A stretch of DNA of 64,000 bases from Luteolibacter arcticus (GCF_025950235.1 NZ_JAPDDT010000004.1:62001-126000), one strand, 5' to 3'. Shown: positions 19,501 through 29,004, counted from the stretch's first letter. Numbers and translations: made by a program. Notes: a model not told the origin generated them from the sequence alone.

Positions 19501-20770
19501 GTGACGACAAGCGAGCCTCCATAGGCGAGCGTCGTGATCCCGCTGACACTATCCGTGGAGAGCACGCTGCCGGTGCGACGGATCTCCATGACCGCAGTGC
19601 CCGCGAGGGTGAGCGTGTTGTTGATCGCAAGCGTTCCGATGGCACTCACGCCCGGGGCAAGCGTGCCGCCGCTTTGCACGGTGACCGCCCCCGACGTGGT
19701 GCCGGTGCCCTCAAGAGCGGCTCCGGATAGTACGGTAGTGGCCGTCGCGGCAAGCGAGCCGGCAAGGCGAAGCGTGCCGCTGCTGACCGTGGTGGCTCCG
19801 GTGTGAAGGTTGCTACCACTGAGGGTAAGTGTGCCGGTGCCGGTTTTGACCAAGCCGCCGGTGGTGGCGGTGGAAGCACCGGAGATCGTCAAATTGGTTG
19901 CCCCGGTGCTAACATCGACGGTGCTGTGGGTGCCGGCTGTCAACGTGAAGCTGCGGTTCGTGCTGGCAGTGGCGCCGGTGTACTGCAGCGTGCCGCCCGC
20001 GAGGACCAGATTGCCCGCCGCATTCGTCGCCTTGCCGAGATTGCCCGCCACGCCGCCGTTGCCGATGGTGCCGACGCTGAGAATGCCGCCGTTAAGGGTC
20101 GTCACGCCGGTGTAGGTGTTCACCCCGCTGAGGGTGACGCTGCCAAGGCCTGCCTTGGCAAAATCGCCGGCTCCGCTGATCACGCCGGTCTGCGTGAAGG
20201 CGTCGCTGCCGGCCACCCACCAGGTCGTCGGCTGCGTGAGAGTGTAGGCATTGGAGCCATTGCTGCCGATGTATTCGAAGTACCAGACTGGACCCTTGAA
20301 AACGGTGCTGCCGCGCCGTTCGTCCGCACGCCAGTAATAGACGCCAGGCGTGGTGATTCCCGAGGCAACGGGGAGGGTGCTGAAATTCACCCGACGCCGT
20401 GGTGGCATCGCGGACTCCGGCATAGGTGCCGAGGTAAACGTCATGCGAAGTGGCGCCGGCCGGTGCAAGCCAGTCCAACGCGGGGCTCAGGCTGCCGGCC
20501 ACGATGACGGCGGAGGGCGGCGCGGGGTCATTGGCGGTGCCGCTGCGTTGGGCAAGCGCCAGGGCCTCGGCCGCGGTAAGGGCGCGGTTCCAGATGCGGA
20601 CGTCGTCGATCAGGCCATTGAAATATTGAGTCGGGCTGCTGGCCGAGTGACCGAGCTTGATGCCGGTCTGTCCGGTGAAGTTCGACAGGGTCTTGGCGCC
20701 GCTGGCGACCAGGACGCCATCGACATAAAGCTTCTGCCCACCCGCCACCGGAGCGTTTGAACGGCCCGCG
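16563..20770 (-). pseudogene. Large beta-strand-repeat exoprotein, frameshifted and lacking its 5' end
   Basis: The long frame 16563-20400 encodes about 1,280 residues: autotransporter-associated beta-strand repeats (DFAKAGLGSVTLSGVNTYTG, GLVKTGTGTLTLSGSNLHTG, LTKTGGGTLTLSNASTYTG), tandem cadherin/Ig-like repeats in the middle (DSFTYTIADGGNGTST; two copies near SGPSWLTVAANGAISGSP), and a C-terminal module with DADHDGLSNLLEFYLAGDP ending FARLKVEE. Near 20,390 the frame shifts, and upstream it continues as the end of a LamG domain (YFNGLIDDVRIWNRALTAAE) and a linker. The LamG N-terminus and any signal peptide are absent: coherent coding stops near 20,760, where sequence of a plus-strand membrane-protein fragment begins. 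So the gene is truncated by a rearrangement and additionally frameshifted. Confidence 0.75.
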
Positions 20771-21243
20771 CCGGGAATTGATCCCGCCGCGGTAGGGACC
20801 GGCCCTCGTTTCATTCCCCTGCGGCGGGGGGTGTTGCTTGGACTTCAGCTCTGCGGTGTCGCCATCATCTTGTTTTGCGGGGTACCTTTCTCCCGGGAGT
20901 TGCTCGCCGGGGATTTCCCCCACGGCGAGCCTCGCTTCCGATGGCGCTGACCCTCGCCGTCGTGCTGATTCAGGCCGGTTATTGGCTCGGCTACCGGCAT
21001 CAGGCATCGCTGATCCTCCCTCGGCACGTCGTGCCAGGCCACCTCGTGCTATACCTGGCACGCCTGAACTTCATCTTCGCGGGCGGCGTCTTCTCCACCG
21101 TCTTCTTCGCCCGCTACGATCAAGTGATCTTTTCGCTCCACGGGATGGCTCTTCTTTTCGGCATCCTGTTTTCGATGTTCTGCGTGTCGCTCGATCTCGA
21201 ACGGATCGGAGCGGCCTTTCTCCGCGGAAAAGTCTCATCCTGA
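20770..21243 (+). pseudogene. C-terminal fragment of an integral membrane protein, frameshifted
   Basis: On the plus strand a hydrophobic frame without a start (RRGVLLGLQLCGVAIILFCG, then SRELLAGDFPHGEPRFRW) stops near 20,950. One base would restore it to a second frame that continues with ALTLAVVLIQAGYWLGYRHQ and two further membrane segments (LNFIFAGGVFSTVFF, LLFGILFSMFCVSL), ending RGKVSS at TGA 21243. About four membrane helices are visible. I do not recognise the family. It is wedged between two minus-strand gene remnants, so it is likely a displaced fragment. Confidence 0.45.
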
Positions 21244-21428
21244 ATTGATTGATAGATCGCCAACCACAACACCTCGGTCTCACGAGTTCGGTCGATCTTT
21301 CCTTCGGCGACATCTTGAAAGAACTCGACGGCGGCGCCACGGTAGCCTTCGAAAAAGCGGGTGACGGTCGCGTCCGGAGCGGTTCTGGGTCGGCTTTCCC
21401 TGAGTGCAGGAGGTGCGCGGCACCGCAC
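21244..21428 (-). pseudogene. Short coding-like remnant of unknown gene
   Basis: On the minus strand about 50 residues look protein-like (RFFEGYRGAAVEFFQDVAEG, then KIDRTRETEVLWLAIYQSI) before the reading frame runs into the antisense of the membrane-protein fragment at 21243. No start or genuine stop. It might be the C-terminal part of a dehydrogenase-like protein, but this is a guess. Confidence 0.25.
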
Positions 21429-21530
21429 TCTATGAATGGCATACCAGATGCAGGCCGGCGGGCCGGACGTGACCGACCTGCTCCCGCTGAAAATGTTGCA
21501 GGCTTCCGCGGTGATTCCTGTCCAACAGGA

Positions 21531-23288
21531 TCATTCTCTCACGTAGGCTTTGAGGGTGGCGCATTCATGGCCGATGCCTTTGCCGTGCGGGCGAATCGTG
21601 TAAGGACCCACCGATGCTGGGACCACAAAGGACTCGGCATAATGAACCACAAACGGATCGAATGTTCCGGTGGGGCTTTCAACGATTGCTTCTTCTCCCT
21701 CGACAAGGTTCAAAACATTGAGCGTGCCCTGCGTGTCGTGCGCGACGGTCTTGGTAAACCAGTGTCTCCTCGTCTCGATGAAGTCGCTTTCATGCAAGCC
21801 GGTTCGCTCCTCGCGCCAACCTTCGCCGCAGCCGAGAGTTTCCACCCGGTTGACAAGGTTCTTCTTGGTCCATTCGGTGTTGCGCGACCAATCGATATTC
21901 GAAGCTCCGTGTTCGAGGTGGATCGGCCGGGCTTTGCCATCCAGGCCTAGCCGGTTCCAATCCCACATTTTGAAGGTGAAGATGTATGGAGTCGCGCTGA
22001 TCTCGAGCACCATCGACTCCGAGCCGGAACAATGAACCGTGCCGGAGGGTATCAGGAAATGGTCGTGCTTTTTTGCCGGAAACCGGTTCACGTAGCGTTC
22101 GTCCGGGAACGGGATTTCGCCCTCTTGGGCGCGTTTCAAGTCCGTCAGCATGGACTCCGGATCCACGCCGTCCTTCAAACCGAGGTAGACCTTCGCATCC
22201 CGCCCAGCATCCAATAGGTAATAACTCTCGTCCTGAGTATAAGGCATCCCGAATTTTTCGCGGATGTATTCCTTACGGGGATGCACTTGAAAGGAGAGGT
22301 TTCCTCCGCCCATCGTGTCCAGAAAGTCGAAGCGGATGGGAAACTCGTCGCCAAAGCGAGACTGAACGGTTTGCCCCAGCAGTGCCCTCCCTTGATCGAA
22401 TACGAGATCGATGGAGGGCAGTTCGAAGCGATGCTTTCCGAAGCCTAGTAACAGCGAATTTTCTTCCGGCACGCAGTCAAAGCACCAGGCATAATTCACC
22501 TCCGTACGGTCGAGGTCGCACACCTCCTTCATCCATTGGCCGCCCCAGACGCCGGGGTCGAACAAAGGAACGACCCTGAAGGGACGCCTGGCTGCGGTGA
22601 CCAGTCCGAGGCGCACCGAATCTCCATCCGCCAGCTTGGCATGGTCGATTTGATGGGTATCGAGGAAGAACTCAGCTTTTCCTAGCAACGGTTTTTTCCA
22701 ACGGTCGGCCACCCGCCAGTCGATGAAGTAAGCGCGCTTGTATTTCCCTGCATGGTGGGAATCGAAGTGGTTGACGCCGAGATTTGAAATCTCCTTCCGT
22801 CGCTGACGTTGCTGGATTTCCCACCTGGCGAGGTCGGCGTACACCAGGATGTCAGAGTCACAAAGCAGCGTGGCGCCGACGCCGACAATCAACACCAGGC
22901 CCTCGTTGATCGCGTCCGAACTTTCCCGGAGGACTTGCAAGGCCGCGGGATCGAAAAACTGGGGCAAAGTGAGGCTGGAGAGGAAGCCGAACACCGGATC
23001 GTCTCCGCCCAGGAAGGGCTCGCAAATGCGGTTGATCTCGACTTCCGGAAGCAACCCGTCCGCACTGCTGACGAGCAAAGCAGGCTGGAGTCGGGCGGCA
23101 AGGGATCGGGCAACGGTGGTTTCATCAACACCGGGATAGCATTCCACCGCCATGACGGTTTTACGATTGCCTCGAAGTAAGATTGCCTCGCGAAGCCGGC
23201 CTCCGATCGCTTCCCAGCCCTCGACACATGACTGCTCCGAATCGGGCACTGCAACAAAGGGATGCTTATCGTAGTTCGGTTTCCTCAT
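21531..23288 (-). CDS. Class I mannose-6-phosphate isomerase with N-terminal extension
   Basis: 585 residues from the ATG at 23288, chosen because it overlaps the kinase stop as ATGA; an upstream ATG at 23324 would overlap by 40 bp. Residues about 225-585 carry the type I phosphomannose isomerase cupin: DTMGGGNLSFQVHPRKEYI with the QVHP zinc-site motif, FLIPSGTVHCSG and a conserved LEISATPYIF. The first ~190 residues (VMAVECYPGVDETTVARSLA ...) form an extra domain also known in long Bacteroidota/Verrucomicrobiota homologues, nucleoside-kinase-like but without an obvious P-loop. It should convert mannose 6-phosphate to fructose 6-phosphate in the cytoplasm. It is the last gene of the MFS-ROK-isomerase operon, and a relic of a related C-terminus lies at 58.8-59.1 kb. 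Confidence 0.85.
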   Translation of the reverse strand: MRKPNYDKHPFVAVPDSEQSCVEGWEAIGGRLREAILLRGNRKTVMAVECYPGVDETTVARSLAARLQPALLVSSADGLLPEVEINRICEPFLGGDDPVFGFLSSLTLPQFFDPAALQVLRESSDAINEGLVLIVGVGATLLCDSDILVYADLARWEIQQRQRRKEISNLGVNHFDSHHAGKYKRAYFIDWRVADRWKKPLLGKAEFFLDTHQIDHAKLADGDSVRLGLVTAARRPFRVVPLFDPGVWGGQWMKEVCDLDRTEVNYAWCFDCVPEENSLLLGFGKHRFELPSIDLVFDQGRALLGQTVQSRFGDEFPIRFDFLDTMGGGNLSFQVHPRKEYIREKFGMPYTQDESYYLLDAGRDAKVYLGLKDGVDPESMLTDLKRAQEGEIPFPDERYVNRFPAKKHDHFLIPSGTVHCSGSESMVLEISATPYIFTFKMWDWNRLGLDGKARPIHLEHGASNIDWSRNTEWTKKNLVNRVETLGCGEGWREERTGLHESDFIETRRHWFTKTVAHDTQGTLNVLNLVEGEEAIVESPTGTFDPFVVHYAESFVVPASVGPYTIRPHGKGIGHECATLKAYVRE

Positions 23289-24238
23289 TTCGAAAAATAG
23301 GTGGATTGTTCTCTGAACAGCCATTCAGAGGCCACGAGCGCGGCCTGATCGCCAAGCAAGGATGCCTCCACTCGAACCCGGCCCCATGGAGTATGGGCGT
23401 GCCGGTGGATATGCTCGCGCAGGGCGGGCAGAATGAGGTCGGCGGCACTCATGATTCCTCCTCCAAAAATCACCACCTCGGGGTCATAGGAATGGATGAG
23501 GTTGACCGCGAGCGATGACCAGACAAGCAGGCTGTGCTCTCGAAGCGCGATGGCGCAGGTATCCCCGCCGGAGGCTTGCCGAATCACCGATTCGAAATCG
23601 AGAACGGGTTCCTTGGAAACCGCGCTTGTGGCGAAGTCCGTGCGGTTCGCAGCCAGATGAGCAAGGGAAGTGGTCGATGCCTCAGCTTCGGCGCATCCCG
23701 TATTGCCGCAGGGACAAGCCCGCCCCCCGTAGCGCAAGGTCGTATGTCCCCCCAAGACACCGGCTTGACCATGCACGCCGCGCATCACCTTGCCCTCCAT
23801 GATAGCGCACGTACCCAATCCGGTTCCGAGGGTTACCATGACAAGATTATCCGTGCCGCGGCCCGCGCCATACTGCCACTCTCCGATGCACGCCATGCGA
23901 GCGTCGTTTTCAATGGCAAGCGGCAGGCCGAGCTGCTCATGGGACCAGGCTCTCAAATCAATTCCGACGGCATCCGAGTACTTTCCAAATTCATCCAGAA
24001 TGCGACCGCTTTGATGGTCCACCAAACTCGGGAACGAGATCACCACCCCCGTGCATTCCGCCAAAGGTATTCCCACGTCGTCCAACATGCGGAGCCAAGC
24101 TGCTTTAATGACAGGTAATTGCGGAGCCAATCCCTGCTCGGAGTTCGAGGGTTCCACAACTTGGGAAAGCACCTCTCCGCCGCGCACGAGACCCAGCTTC
24201 ATCCGTGTGCCTCCGAGATCGCCGACCAAGAGAATCAT
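23285..24238 (-). CDS. ROK-family sugar kinase (likely mannokinase/glucokinase)
   Basis: 317 residues. N-terminal phosphate-binding loop GDLGGTRMKLGLV, the sugar-binding ENDARMACIGEW near residue 130, the ATP-binding VTLGTGLGTCAI, and the ROK zinc-binding signature CPCGNTGCAEAEAS near 195. Both ends overlap neighbours as ATGA (MFS porter upstream, isomerase downstream), which signals tight translational coupling. Because the downstream gene is a mannose-6-phosphate isomerase, mannose is the likely physiological substrate: mannose + ATP to mannose 6-phosphate. ROK kinases are often promiscuous, so glucose, fructose or N-acyl sugars cannot be excluded. Confidence 0.88.
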   Translation of the reverse strand: MILLVGDLGGTRMKLGLVRGGEVLSQVVEPSNSEQGLAPQLPVIKAAWLRMLDDVGIPLAECTGVVISFPSLVDHQSGRILDEFGKYSDAVGIDLRAWSHEQLGLPLAIENDARMACIGEWQYGAGRGTDNLVMVTLGTGLGTCAIMEGKVMRGVHGQAGVLGGHTTLRYGGRACPCGNTGCAEAEASTTSLAHLAANRTDFATSAVSKEPVLDFESVIRQASGGDTCAIALREHSLLVWSSLAVNLIHSYDPEVVIFGGGIMSAADLILPALREHIHRHAHTPWGRVRVEASLLGDQAALVASEWLFREQSTYFSK

Positions 24239-25632
24239 GGTTGCCCTCCTTCCTTCAACAATTCAGGCCCAGTACGGTTCCATTCTTCTTCGATCTCTTC
24301 CAGTGTCCGGCCCTTGGTTTCGGGAACGAATGCGAATACGAAGAGCAATGAGACAAAGCTGATTCCGGCATAGAGCCAGAACGTGATGGCCGGCCCCACG
24401 GAAGGGCTGTCATTCAGCATGGGGAAGGTCTGGGCGACGATGTAGCAGGACACCCAAACCGTCAGTGAAGCCAGCGACATGGCGCGTCCTCGAAGTTTGT
24501 TCGGAAAGATTTCGGCGCAAAGTAGCCAACCTACCGGTCCCATCGCCATGGCAAAGGCGGCGATGAAGCCGATGACGGCGAGCAGCAGGGGCAATCCGCT
24601 CTGTTGGGTATGAAACATCCATCCGACCAGGGTGAGCGAAATGGTCTGCACGGCAGTGCCAACGATCAGCAAGGGACGGCGGCCGGCCTTGTCCACCAGC
24701 CCGATGGCCACAAAGGTGAAAACCACATTGATCAGGCCAACCCAGACGGAGGACATGAAGGCCGCATCTTTGCCGCCGCCGGCGGATTCAAAAATCTTCG
24801 ACGAATAGTACATGATGGCGTTGATCCCGCAGAACTGAGAAAATGCCATCAGCAGTACGGCGATGAGCATCGGCTTGAGATTGGGGGGCCTGAACAATTC
24901 CGCGAAGCGGCCCTCCTCACCCGCCGAAGCTGTCCGGATGGCGATCAGTTCTCTGGCGGCGTGTTCGCGGCCACCCACTTTCCCAAGGATCTCCCGGGCC
25001 TCGTCTTCACGACCCCGCTGCGACAACCAGCGCGGACTTTCAGGAACCGCGAAGAGCAGTCCAAGAAACATCAGAGCAGGCACCGCGCCTGCACCCAGCA
25101 TCCAACGCCATCCGAAGTCGGTGTTCCATGCGTCATCCCCCATGCCCTGCACGGTCTTGTTCACGAAGAGGGTGAGGAAGATTCCCACCACGATGCCCAG
25201 TTGGAAAAGCGTTCCAAGTCTTCCCCGCCACTTCTCGGGTGATATCTCCGCAATATAGACCGGACAGATCATCGACGATGCCCCGATCCCAAGGCCACCG
25301 ATGAAACGTGCGGCGAGGAACTCCTCAAAGGTACGCGGAACCGCTGAAAGTATCCCGGACAGGGCATAGAGCAGGGCGCAAACGAACAGGATCTTTCGGC
25401 GACCGAAGCGGTCGCTCAGAAAACCCGCGAACATCGCACCCGGAATGCAGCCAAGAATTGCACTGGCACCCGCGATTCCTTCTTGGGCCGCGTTCAGGCC
25501 CATCGAGGCCTTGAGGTAGGAGTTGGCGCCATTGATGACCGCCGTATCGTAACCGAACAGAAAGCCGCCGAGAGCAGTGACACCGGTGGCGAACAATACG
25601 AAGCGGAGTGGAGAGGAGACGTCTTGAGTCAT
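24235..25632 (-). CDS. Sugar-porter family MFS transporter
   Basis: 465 residues with about 12 membrane helices. Family signatures are all present: GGFLFGYDTAVINGA in helix 1, the loop motif DRFGRRKILF, the ESPRWL motif (AVPESPRWLSQRG), the second-half loop VDKAGRRPLL and the C-terminal VPETKGRTLEEIEEEW. This is the XylE/GLUT-type proton-sugar symporter group in the inner membrane. First gene of the operon with the ROK kinase and isomerase, transcribed divergently from an AraC-type regulator; so hexose (probably mannose) import is likely. GLUT-like members vary in substrate, so specificity is inference. Confidence 0.9.
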   Translation of the reverse strand: MTQDVSSPLRFVLFATGVTALGGFLFGYDTAVINGANSYLKASMGLNAAQEGIAGASAILGCIPGAMFAGFLSDRFGRRKILFVCALLYALSGILSAVPRTFEEFLAARFIGGLGIGASSMICPVYIAEISPEKWRGRLGTLFQLGIVVGIFLTLFVNKTVQGMGDDAWNTDFGWRWMLGAGAVPALMFLGLLFAVPESPRWLSQRGREDEAREILGKVGGREHAARELIAIRTASAGEEGRFAELFRPPNLKPMLIAVLLMAFSQFCGINAIMYYSSKIFESAGGGKDAAFMSSVWVGLINVVFTFVAIGLVDKAGRRPLLIVGTAVQTISLTLVGWMFHTQQSGLPLLLAVIGFIAAFAMAMGPVGWLLCAEIFPNKLRGRAMSLASLTVWVSCYIVAQTFPMLNDSPSVGPAITFWLYAGISFVSLLFVFAFVPETKGRTLEEIEEEWNRTGPELLKEGGQP

Positions 25633-26075
25633 CGTGGTGGGGTGGGATCACCGCTGGTGCCGGAAAACGGATGGAGCGAGCCATCGGAATGAAATGGCCC
25701 TTGAATCGACGGCCGAATAATTCGGTGGCCGCAGAAAGGCTGGTGTCGCTGCGTCCTCCGGATCCAGAAAGCTTTTCATCGTGATTCGTGGGTTGGGAGC
25801 CGGCGGCGGGCAAGTTCCGCGGTATGACGGAATCGGCCGCGGCTTCGGTGAGGAAGGCGGGCTCGATAGCACACCTTCCTGTCAAACCCGCATCCATGGT
25901 CGATCCCCTTTCGTTTCAGGTCGATAATTTCGACGGGTCATTTTGCGACAACCGTTGTTCTCGCAGGGATTTTGCATGCACCTTTTATCGATGCTTAGGC
26001 AACATTTCGCGACAATCGCGGGTTTGGAGCTTGCTCAACCGATAGGCCGATGTTTGACTCCCATTCCCTGCTTCC
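25633..26075. promoter_or_regulatory. Divergent promoter region with a repeated candidate operator
   Basis: 443 bp between the MFS operon (leftward) and the AraC-type regulator gene (rightward). Two nearly identical 13-bp direct repeats, CATTTTGCGACAA (25939-25951) and CATTTCGCGACAA (26003-26015), differ in one base and lie 64 bp apart, about six helical turns, as expected for AraC-type half-sites. The rest holds no convincing gene; a short minus-strand frame starting MKSFLDPED at 25779 looks accidental. Confidence 0.45.
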
Positions 26076-26969
26076 ATGCAACTCGGAACTCCATTTCGGC
26101 ACGCCCTACCGGTAACGGAGCACGTATTGGCTGAACCACTGCATGTGACCTACACCGGATGGATAAAGCTGGGTGCCGGCCAGCCCTATTTAAGCGGCCC
26201 AGGCGAAACGCCCGTCTTCTTCCGCTATTTATGGAATGAAGGCAGAATTTTGCCGGAGTTCTGTTTGGTGCTCATTCGGGGAGGTCAGGGGGAGCTGGAG
26301 ACACGGCACGGGATCCAACGGATTCCAGCGGGAACCGCGTTTCTATTGCGTCCTGGAGAGTGGCACCGCCATCAGCCGTCTCCCGACACCGGCTGGACCA
26401 ATTTGTGGATCGCCTTCAACGGGGAATTGCCACGCCGCTGGATGCGAGAAGGCTCCTTTCATCTGACGGGCAATATTGCGGTGGTTCAGGATTTTGACCT
26501 GTTTGTGGCCCAGTTCGAGCGCCTGCTTTGCAGTGTCCAAAGCGCGCCCAACGACAATAGTTCTATCCTTTCTTACCAATTGATCGGGATTCTTTCCCAT
26601 TTCCTACATGACGGGCTCAACTCGGACGCCAGCGTCCTTCATGCGGACGAACTGGTATCCAAGGCTTTAGCGTATATTTGGGGAAACCTTCTTCAGACTT
26701 TGAGTGTGCCGGATGTGGCGCAGCACCTCGGCTGCCACCGCCGCTCGTTGGAGCGGCGGTTCAAAGATGGAACCGGGCGCAGCGTGCTCGACGAGATACA
26801 AGCCTGTCGCATCGACCGTGCCAAACGCATGTTAGAGGGAACCCCGCTCACGCTGAAAGAAACAGCCCTCCGGGCAGGGTTCCGGAATGGTCCGCACATG
26901 CGGCAGGTGTTCCGCGCGCAATTCGGCCTCAGTCCGGAAGCTTTCCGGGAGTCGACGAAAGGAATCTGA
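26076..26969 (+). CDS. AraC/XylS-family transcriptional regulator
   Basis: 297 residues. The N-terminal half is an AraC-type cupin sensor (IRGGQGELETRHGIQRIPAG, then FLLRPGEWHRHQP). The C-terminal ~100 residues contain the two helix-turn-helix motifs: LSVPDVAQHLGCHRRSLERR and LTLKETALRAGFRNGPHMRQ, followed by the typical FRAQFGLSPEAFR end. It lies divergent to the sugar MFS-ROK-isomerase operon and probably activates it in response to the sugar or its phosphate. Start ATG at 26076; no strong ribosome-binding site is evident. The sensor domain does not tell the ligand. Confidence 0.88.
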   Translation: MQLGTPFRHALPVTEHVLAEPLHVTYTGWIKLGAGQPYLSGPGETPVFFRYLWNEGRILPEFCLVLIRGGQGELETRHGIQRIPAGTAFLLRPGEWHRHQPSPDTGWTNLWIAFNGELPRRWMREGSFHLTGNIAVVQDFDLFVAQFERLLCSVQSAPNDNSSILSYQLIGILSHFLHDGLNSDASVLHADELVSKALAYIWGNLLQTLSVPDVAQHLGCHRRSLERRFKDGTGRSVLDEIQACRIDRAKRMLEGTPLTLKETALRAGFRNGPHMRQVFRAQFGLSPEAFRESTKGI

Positions 26970-27061
26970 ACCGCGGGAAAATTGCACGTCTCATTCGGAA
27001 GAACGCCCTACAGTAAGCTTGGCGCGTAGCGCCATCTGATTCCTCTTGCCGGGTCAGGTTG

Positions 27062-28580
27062 TCAGGCCGCTTTCCAGATCTGCTTTCCCTGGCGGGCGCG
27101 GAGCCAGTTTGCCGGGGTTAGCGTGACCACTTCGCTTTCCATCATCGCGGGCAGTCGGGTGAGCACGTCTTCCAGATACTCGCGGGTGCCGAGGCCCAGT
27201 CGCCGGCAGTTCTCGACGATGGTGTAAAGGATCGCCGCCCGCTTCCCCGCTTCGCGACAGCCGATGAACAGCCAGTTCTTTGCTCCCAGCTTGGTCGGGC
27301 GGATGGCATTCTCGACGAGGTTGTTGTCGATCTCGATCTGGCCGTCGCCGAGATAGACCTCAAGCTTGCTCCACTGTCTGGCCGCGTAGTGGATCGCCTT
27401 GCCGAGCTTGCTCTTGGGCAGGATGGCGCGCAGCGCGAGGCGGTCGATGAGGGCTTTGAGCCGCCACTGGATCATGCGGCCTTGCGGGGCACGCACGGCT
27501 TCACGCAGGGCGGGCCCGGCCTTGGCTTCGCGCAACAGCCTTTCGATCCCATAGAGGTGTCCGATCTGGCGCAGGATCCAGGCGACGAGCTTGGGGTCCT
27601 GTTCCTGCACTTCGAAAAACTTCCGCCGCAAGTGGGCGTGGCAGCCAGCCAGCACGATGTGGGGATTGTTCCTGGCCCAGGCGGGATAGGCCTCGTAACC
27701 GTCGCACTGGATGGTGCAGGCGGCGGGGCCGGAGCTGCCGAAAAGCTCGACGATTCCGCCGACATCGCGTCCGGCCCGCCATTGGTAGATGACGGTGCCG
27801 CCGGGGATGTTGGAGGCCCAGAGGTAACCAGTCTGTGCCTGGCCACTGCCGGGCTCGAGGTAGTCGATCGGCGTTTCGTCAAACTGCCGGTAGCGACTTC
27901 GCCAGTGCTCGGACTGGATGGCGCGGTAAACGGCCGAGAGCCAGTCGGCTCCCAGTGCGGCCCAGTGCGGCCCAGTTGCACAGCGTCTTGCGGTGGAAGC
28001 TCACGCCCTGGCGGGCAAAGATCTCCGCGTGCCGGTAATACGGCAGGTGGCAAACGAAGCGGTTGTCGATGATCTCGGCGACGAGACCGGGAGTGGCGAG
28101 GCACCGGTCCAACAACGACGGCGGCAACGGTGCGACGACCGGTTTGGCCAGCACGTCACCCTTGCGGACGTACTTGCCGCGGACCAGCCGGATGCGCCGG
28201 AATTCGCCGCGCTTGTAGTCGAGCTGTTCGCGGACCTCCTCGCCGATGCGCCGCCATTGCTCCGGGTTGGCAAGTACTTCGGGCGGATCGAGGACCTGCT
28301 CGACGACGGGCAGATGTTCCGGGATGCGCGGCGGCCGAGGTTGCTTGCGCCGCCGGTCGCGGCGGTCCGGATCCTCAGCCGCCGGTCCGTGGTCTGCGGG
28401 AGCGGCGGCGGGCGCTTTTTTTGGCGGTTCGAAGAGTTCGAGATGGGCGGCATCGAGCTGCTCGCTGGATTTGCCGAAGATGCGGCGGCAGAGCGCATCG
28501 ATGGTCTGCTTGAGGACGACGATCTCGGCGTCGCGTTTCGCGATCTCGCCAAGCAGTTGCTGCCGTTCGCCGTCCTCCAT
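27062..28580 (-). pseudogene. IS66 transposase TnpC, frameshifted by a 10-bp duplication
   Basis: The start at 28580 opens a leucine-zipper-like N-terminus (LLGEIAKRDAEIVVLKQTID, then RRIFGKSSEQLD), the region equivalent to the IS66 zinc-binding domain (here without clear Cys pairs), then LPYYRHAEIFARQGVSFHRK. At 27951-27970 the decamer CCCAGTGCGG is duplicated; removing one copy restores LCNWAALGADWLSAVYRAI and the catalytic region continues without a stop: RQFDETPIDYLEPG, VIYQWRAGRDVG, QCDGYEAYPAWARNNPHIVL, then IEIDNNLVENAIRP with the terminal DDE-type region, to the stop at 27062. Repaired length is about 503 residues, normal for the family. As it stands no full transposase can be made. 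Confidence 0.85.
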
Positions 28581-28634
28581 CTACGGTGGATACCGTAGCA
28601 TACCGTAGCAAGCGGCGTGCCTTTTCGCGCTGGC

Positions 28635-28796
28635 TCAGGGCAGTTCATACCACGGGCGCTTGCAGCCGTGGCGCATGTCGATGCCGTCGAGCAGGAGCGC
28701 CAGCGCTGTGGAGTTCAGGCGCAGCTTGCCGTCCTTGGTGTCGGTGCCCTTCGGCCAGGCAAAGGTCGCGACGCAGGAGCTGCGGACAACCGTTGG
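28635..28796 (-). pseudogene. IS66 Orf2 (TnpB) C-terminal fragment
   Basis: About 50 codons upstream of TnpC on the minus strand read FAWPKGTDTKDGKLRLNSTA then LALLLDGIDMRHGCKRPW, ending ELP-stop at 28635. The 'LRL...L..LLDGID' pattern is typical of the end of IS66 TnpB (normally about 115 residues). The N-terminal half is missing because the element is cut near 28,796. Confidence 0.65.
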
Positions 28797-29004
28797 ACTT
28801 CCTTACTAATCAGGAACCTTTTGGCGCAATTTATAGGGAGAATGAGGATGACATTCGATTGCCGACCGTTTCCATGACGCAAAATACACGCTTGGAAGAC
28901 TTGTTTCACGGTCGGGTCATCACAGTGTGGTATTGATCGATTGAAGGACCTCCGCCTTTCCAACCAGCCATAAAATCCAAAGTAAAATCCTCAAACCATT
29001 CAGC
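28797..29004. promoter_or_regulatory. AT-rich leader of the beta-strand-repeat protein gene
   Basis: About 200 bp with lower GC than the surroundings, from the IS66 remnant to the next gene. It probably holds the promoter of the gene at 29005. A stretch at 28818-28837, read on the opposite strand (CCCTATAAATTGCGCCAAAA), resembles the end motif of the ~150-bp dispersed repeat described at 42.1 and 59.4 kb, but the rest of that repeat is not present. Confidence 0.3.

Larger units (their letters stand above)
27013..28796. mobile_element. IS66-family insertion sequence, truncated and inactive
   Basis: The left end probably is at 27013, where GTAAGC matches the usual IS66 terminal GTAA. It contains a full-length but frameshifted TnpC and only the C-terminal end of TnpB; TnpA is missing. 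TnpB-like coding stops near 28,796, where AT-richer host DNA starts, so the right end is lost and no target duplication can be seen. Two separate 10-bp tandem duplications lie inside (27951-27970 and 28591-28610). Confidence 0.75.

Noticed and set aside
16548-19730. Two long plus-strand frames (599 and 460 residues) opposite the beta-strand-repeat gene
   Set aside because: They arise from the repetitive Gly/Thr/Ser codons on the other strand; no signal peptide, start context or motif supports them.
25648-25779. Short minus-strand frame MKSFLDPED... upstream of the MFS gene, considered as a leader peptide
   Set aside because: No ribosome-binding site, no sugar-linked codon pattern and no attenuator-like hairpin.
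28818-28837. Fragment resembling the dispersed-repeat end motif near the IS66 boundary
   Set aside because: Only about 17 of 20 bases match and the adjoining sequence does not align with the repeat, so it may be chance.
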